In this document: piece after piece, positions 5,536 through 5,766 of the stretch
Layout: every line of letters begins with the position of its first letter
How positions within the stretch are numbered: the first letter of the stretch is position 1
Assembly (NCBI GenBank): GCA_021846605.1
Contig: JAJZWQ010000177.1
Span: 1 to 5,766, forward strand
Reading direction: 5' to 3'
DNA length: 5,766 nt
Source: Bacillota bacterium
Lineage (GTDB): Bacteria > Bacillota_E > RBS10-35 > JAJYVN01
Program-made: the position numbers and the translations under genes
Notes under the pieces: model-generated
What the model was told of the DNA's origin: nothing
The model's input: only the letters and a program-made list of their open reading frames with translations
Databases searched by the model: none

Positions 5536-5766
5536 TCAGAGGTGGACGTTGCGCATGGCCGCGGCCGGGTAGCGTTCCCCGCTGGCCGCGCCCGGCGGGA
5601 GCGCGTCGGCGATCGCCGCCGCCTCGGCGTCGGTAAGGTCCACATCCAGGGCCCCGAGGTTCTCTTCCAGGTAGACCCGGCGCTTCGTCCCGGGGATCGG
5701 CACCACATCCTGATCGCGCAAAAGCCAGGCCAGGGCCAGTTGCGCCGGGGTGCAGTCCTTCTCGCG
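5536..5766 (-). CDS. Aldo/keto reductase, C-terminal 76 residues (5' end outside window)
   Basis: This is the C-terminus of an NADPH-dependent aldo/keto reductase, a TIM-barrel enzyme that reduces aldehydes and ketones. The frame is open to the right edge, so the start and the catalytic Asp-Tyr-Lys-His residues lie outside. Visible segments are [11 protein letters not shown], then [19 protein letters not shown], then [14 protein letters not shown], ending in [14 protein letters not shown]. The first two are the cofactor-binding last turns typical of bacterial AKRs of the IolS/YhdN kind; IPGTKRRxxLEEN is especially diagnostic. The TGA (complement of 5536-5538) is only six bases from the gdh stop, so the two genes are tail to tail. 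Substrate unknown. Confidence 0.92.
   Translation of the reverse strand, partial: REKDCTPAQLALAWLLRDQDVVPIPGTKRRVYLEENLGALDVDLTDAEAAAIADALPPGAASGERYPAAAMRNVHL

Overview
The window is very GC-rich (roughly 70%). It has strong purine-rich ribosome binding sites in front of most intact genes and at least one GTG start. The proteins look bacterial. The glutamate dehydrogenase and aldo/keto reductase resemble those of high-GC Firmicutes (Symbiobacterium/Thermaerobacter-like), but Actinobacteria or Chloroflexi cannot be excluded from the sequence alone. No rRNA, tRNA, CRISPR array, insertion sequence or phage gene was recognised.

Layout, left to right. (1) 2-790, plus: the 3' part of an ABC importer ATPase, cut by the window edge. 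(2) 791-1065: a convergent spacer with no recognisable gene. (3) 1066-1767, minus: a HAD-family hydrolase. (4) 1768-2154: a gap holding a small AT-richer patch and the relic of an ArsR-type repressor. (5) 2155-2613, plus: an intact SRPBCC/AHSA1-like protein. (6) 2614-3006: a possible terminator hairpin, the frameshifted C-terminal half of a VOC (glyoxalase-like) protein, and a G+C-rich inverted repeat. (7) 3007-4062, minus: a Gfo/Idh/MocA oxidoreductase. (8) 4063-4242: a divergent promoter region with a perfect 11-bp inverted repeat. (9) 4243-5529, plus: glutamate dehydrogenase. (10) 5536-5766, minus: the C-terminus of an aldo/keto reductase, cut by the right edge.

The genes do not form one pathway. 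They are mostly single-gene units in alternating orientation: transport, phosphatase-like, sugar or polyol oxidoreductase, amino-acid catabolism, carbonyl reduction. The most informative part is 1991-2846. It reads as a decayed arsR-SRPBCC-VOC cassette, a familiar gene order, in which only the middle gene is still open. I see no convincing undescribed multi-gene system here. The points worth a second look are this eroded cassette, the hairpin in the divergent region, and the HAD protein whose first motif lacks the usual second aspartate.
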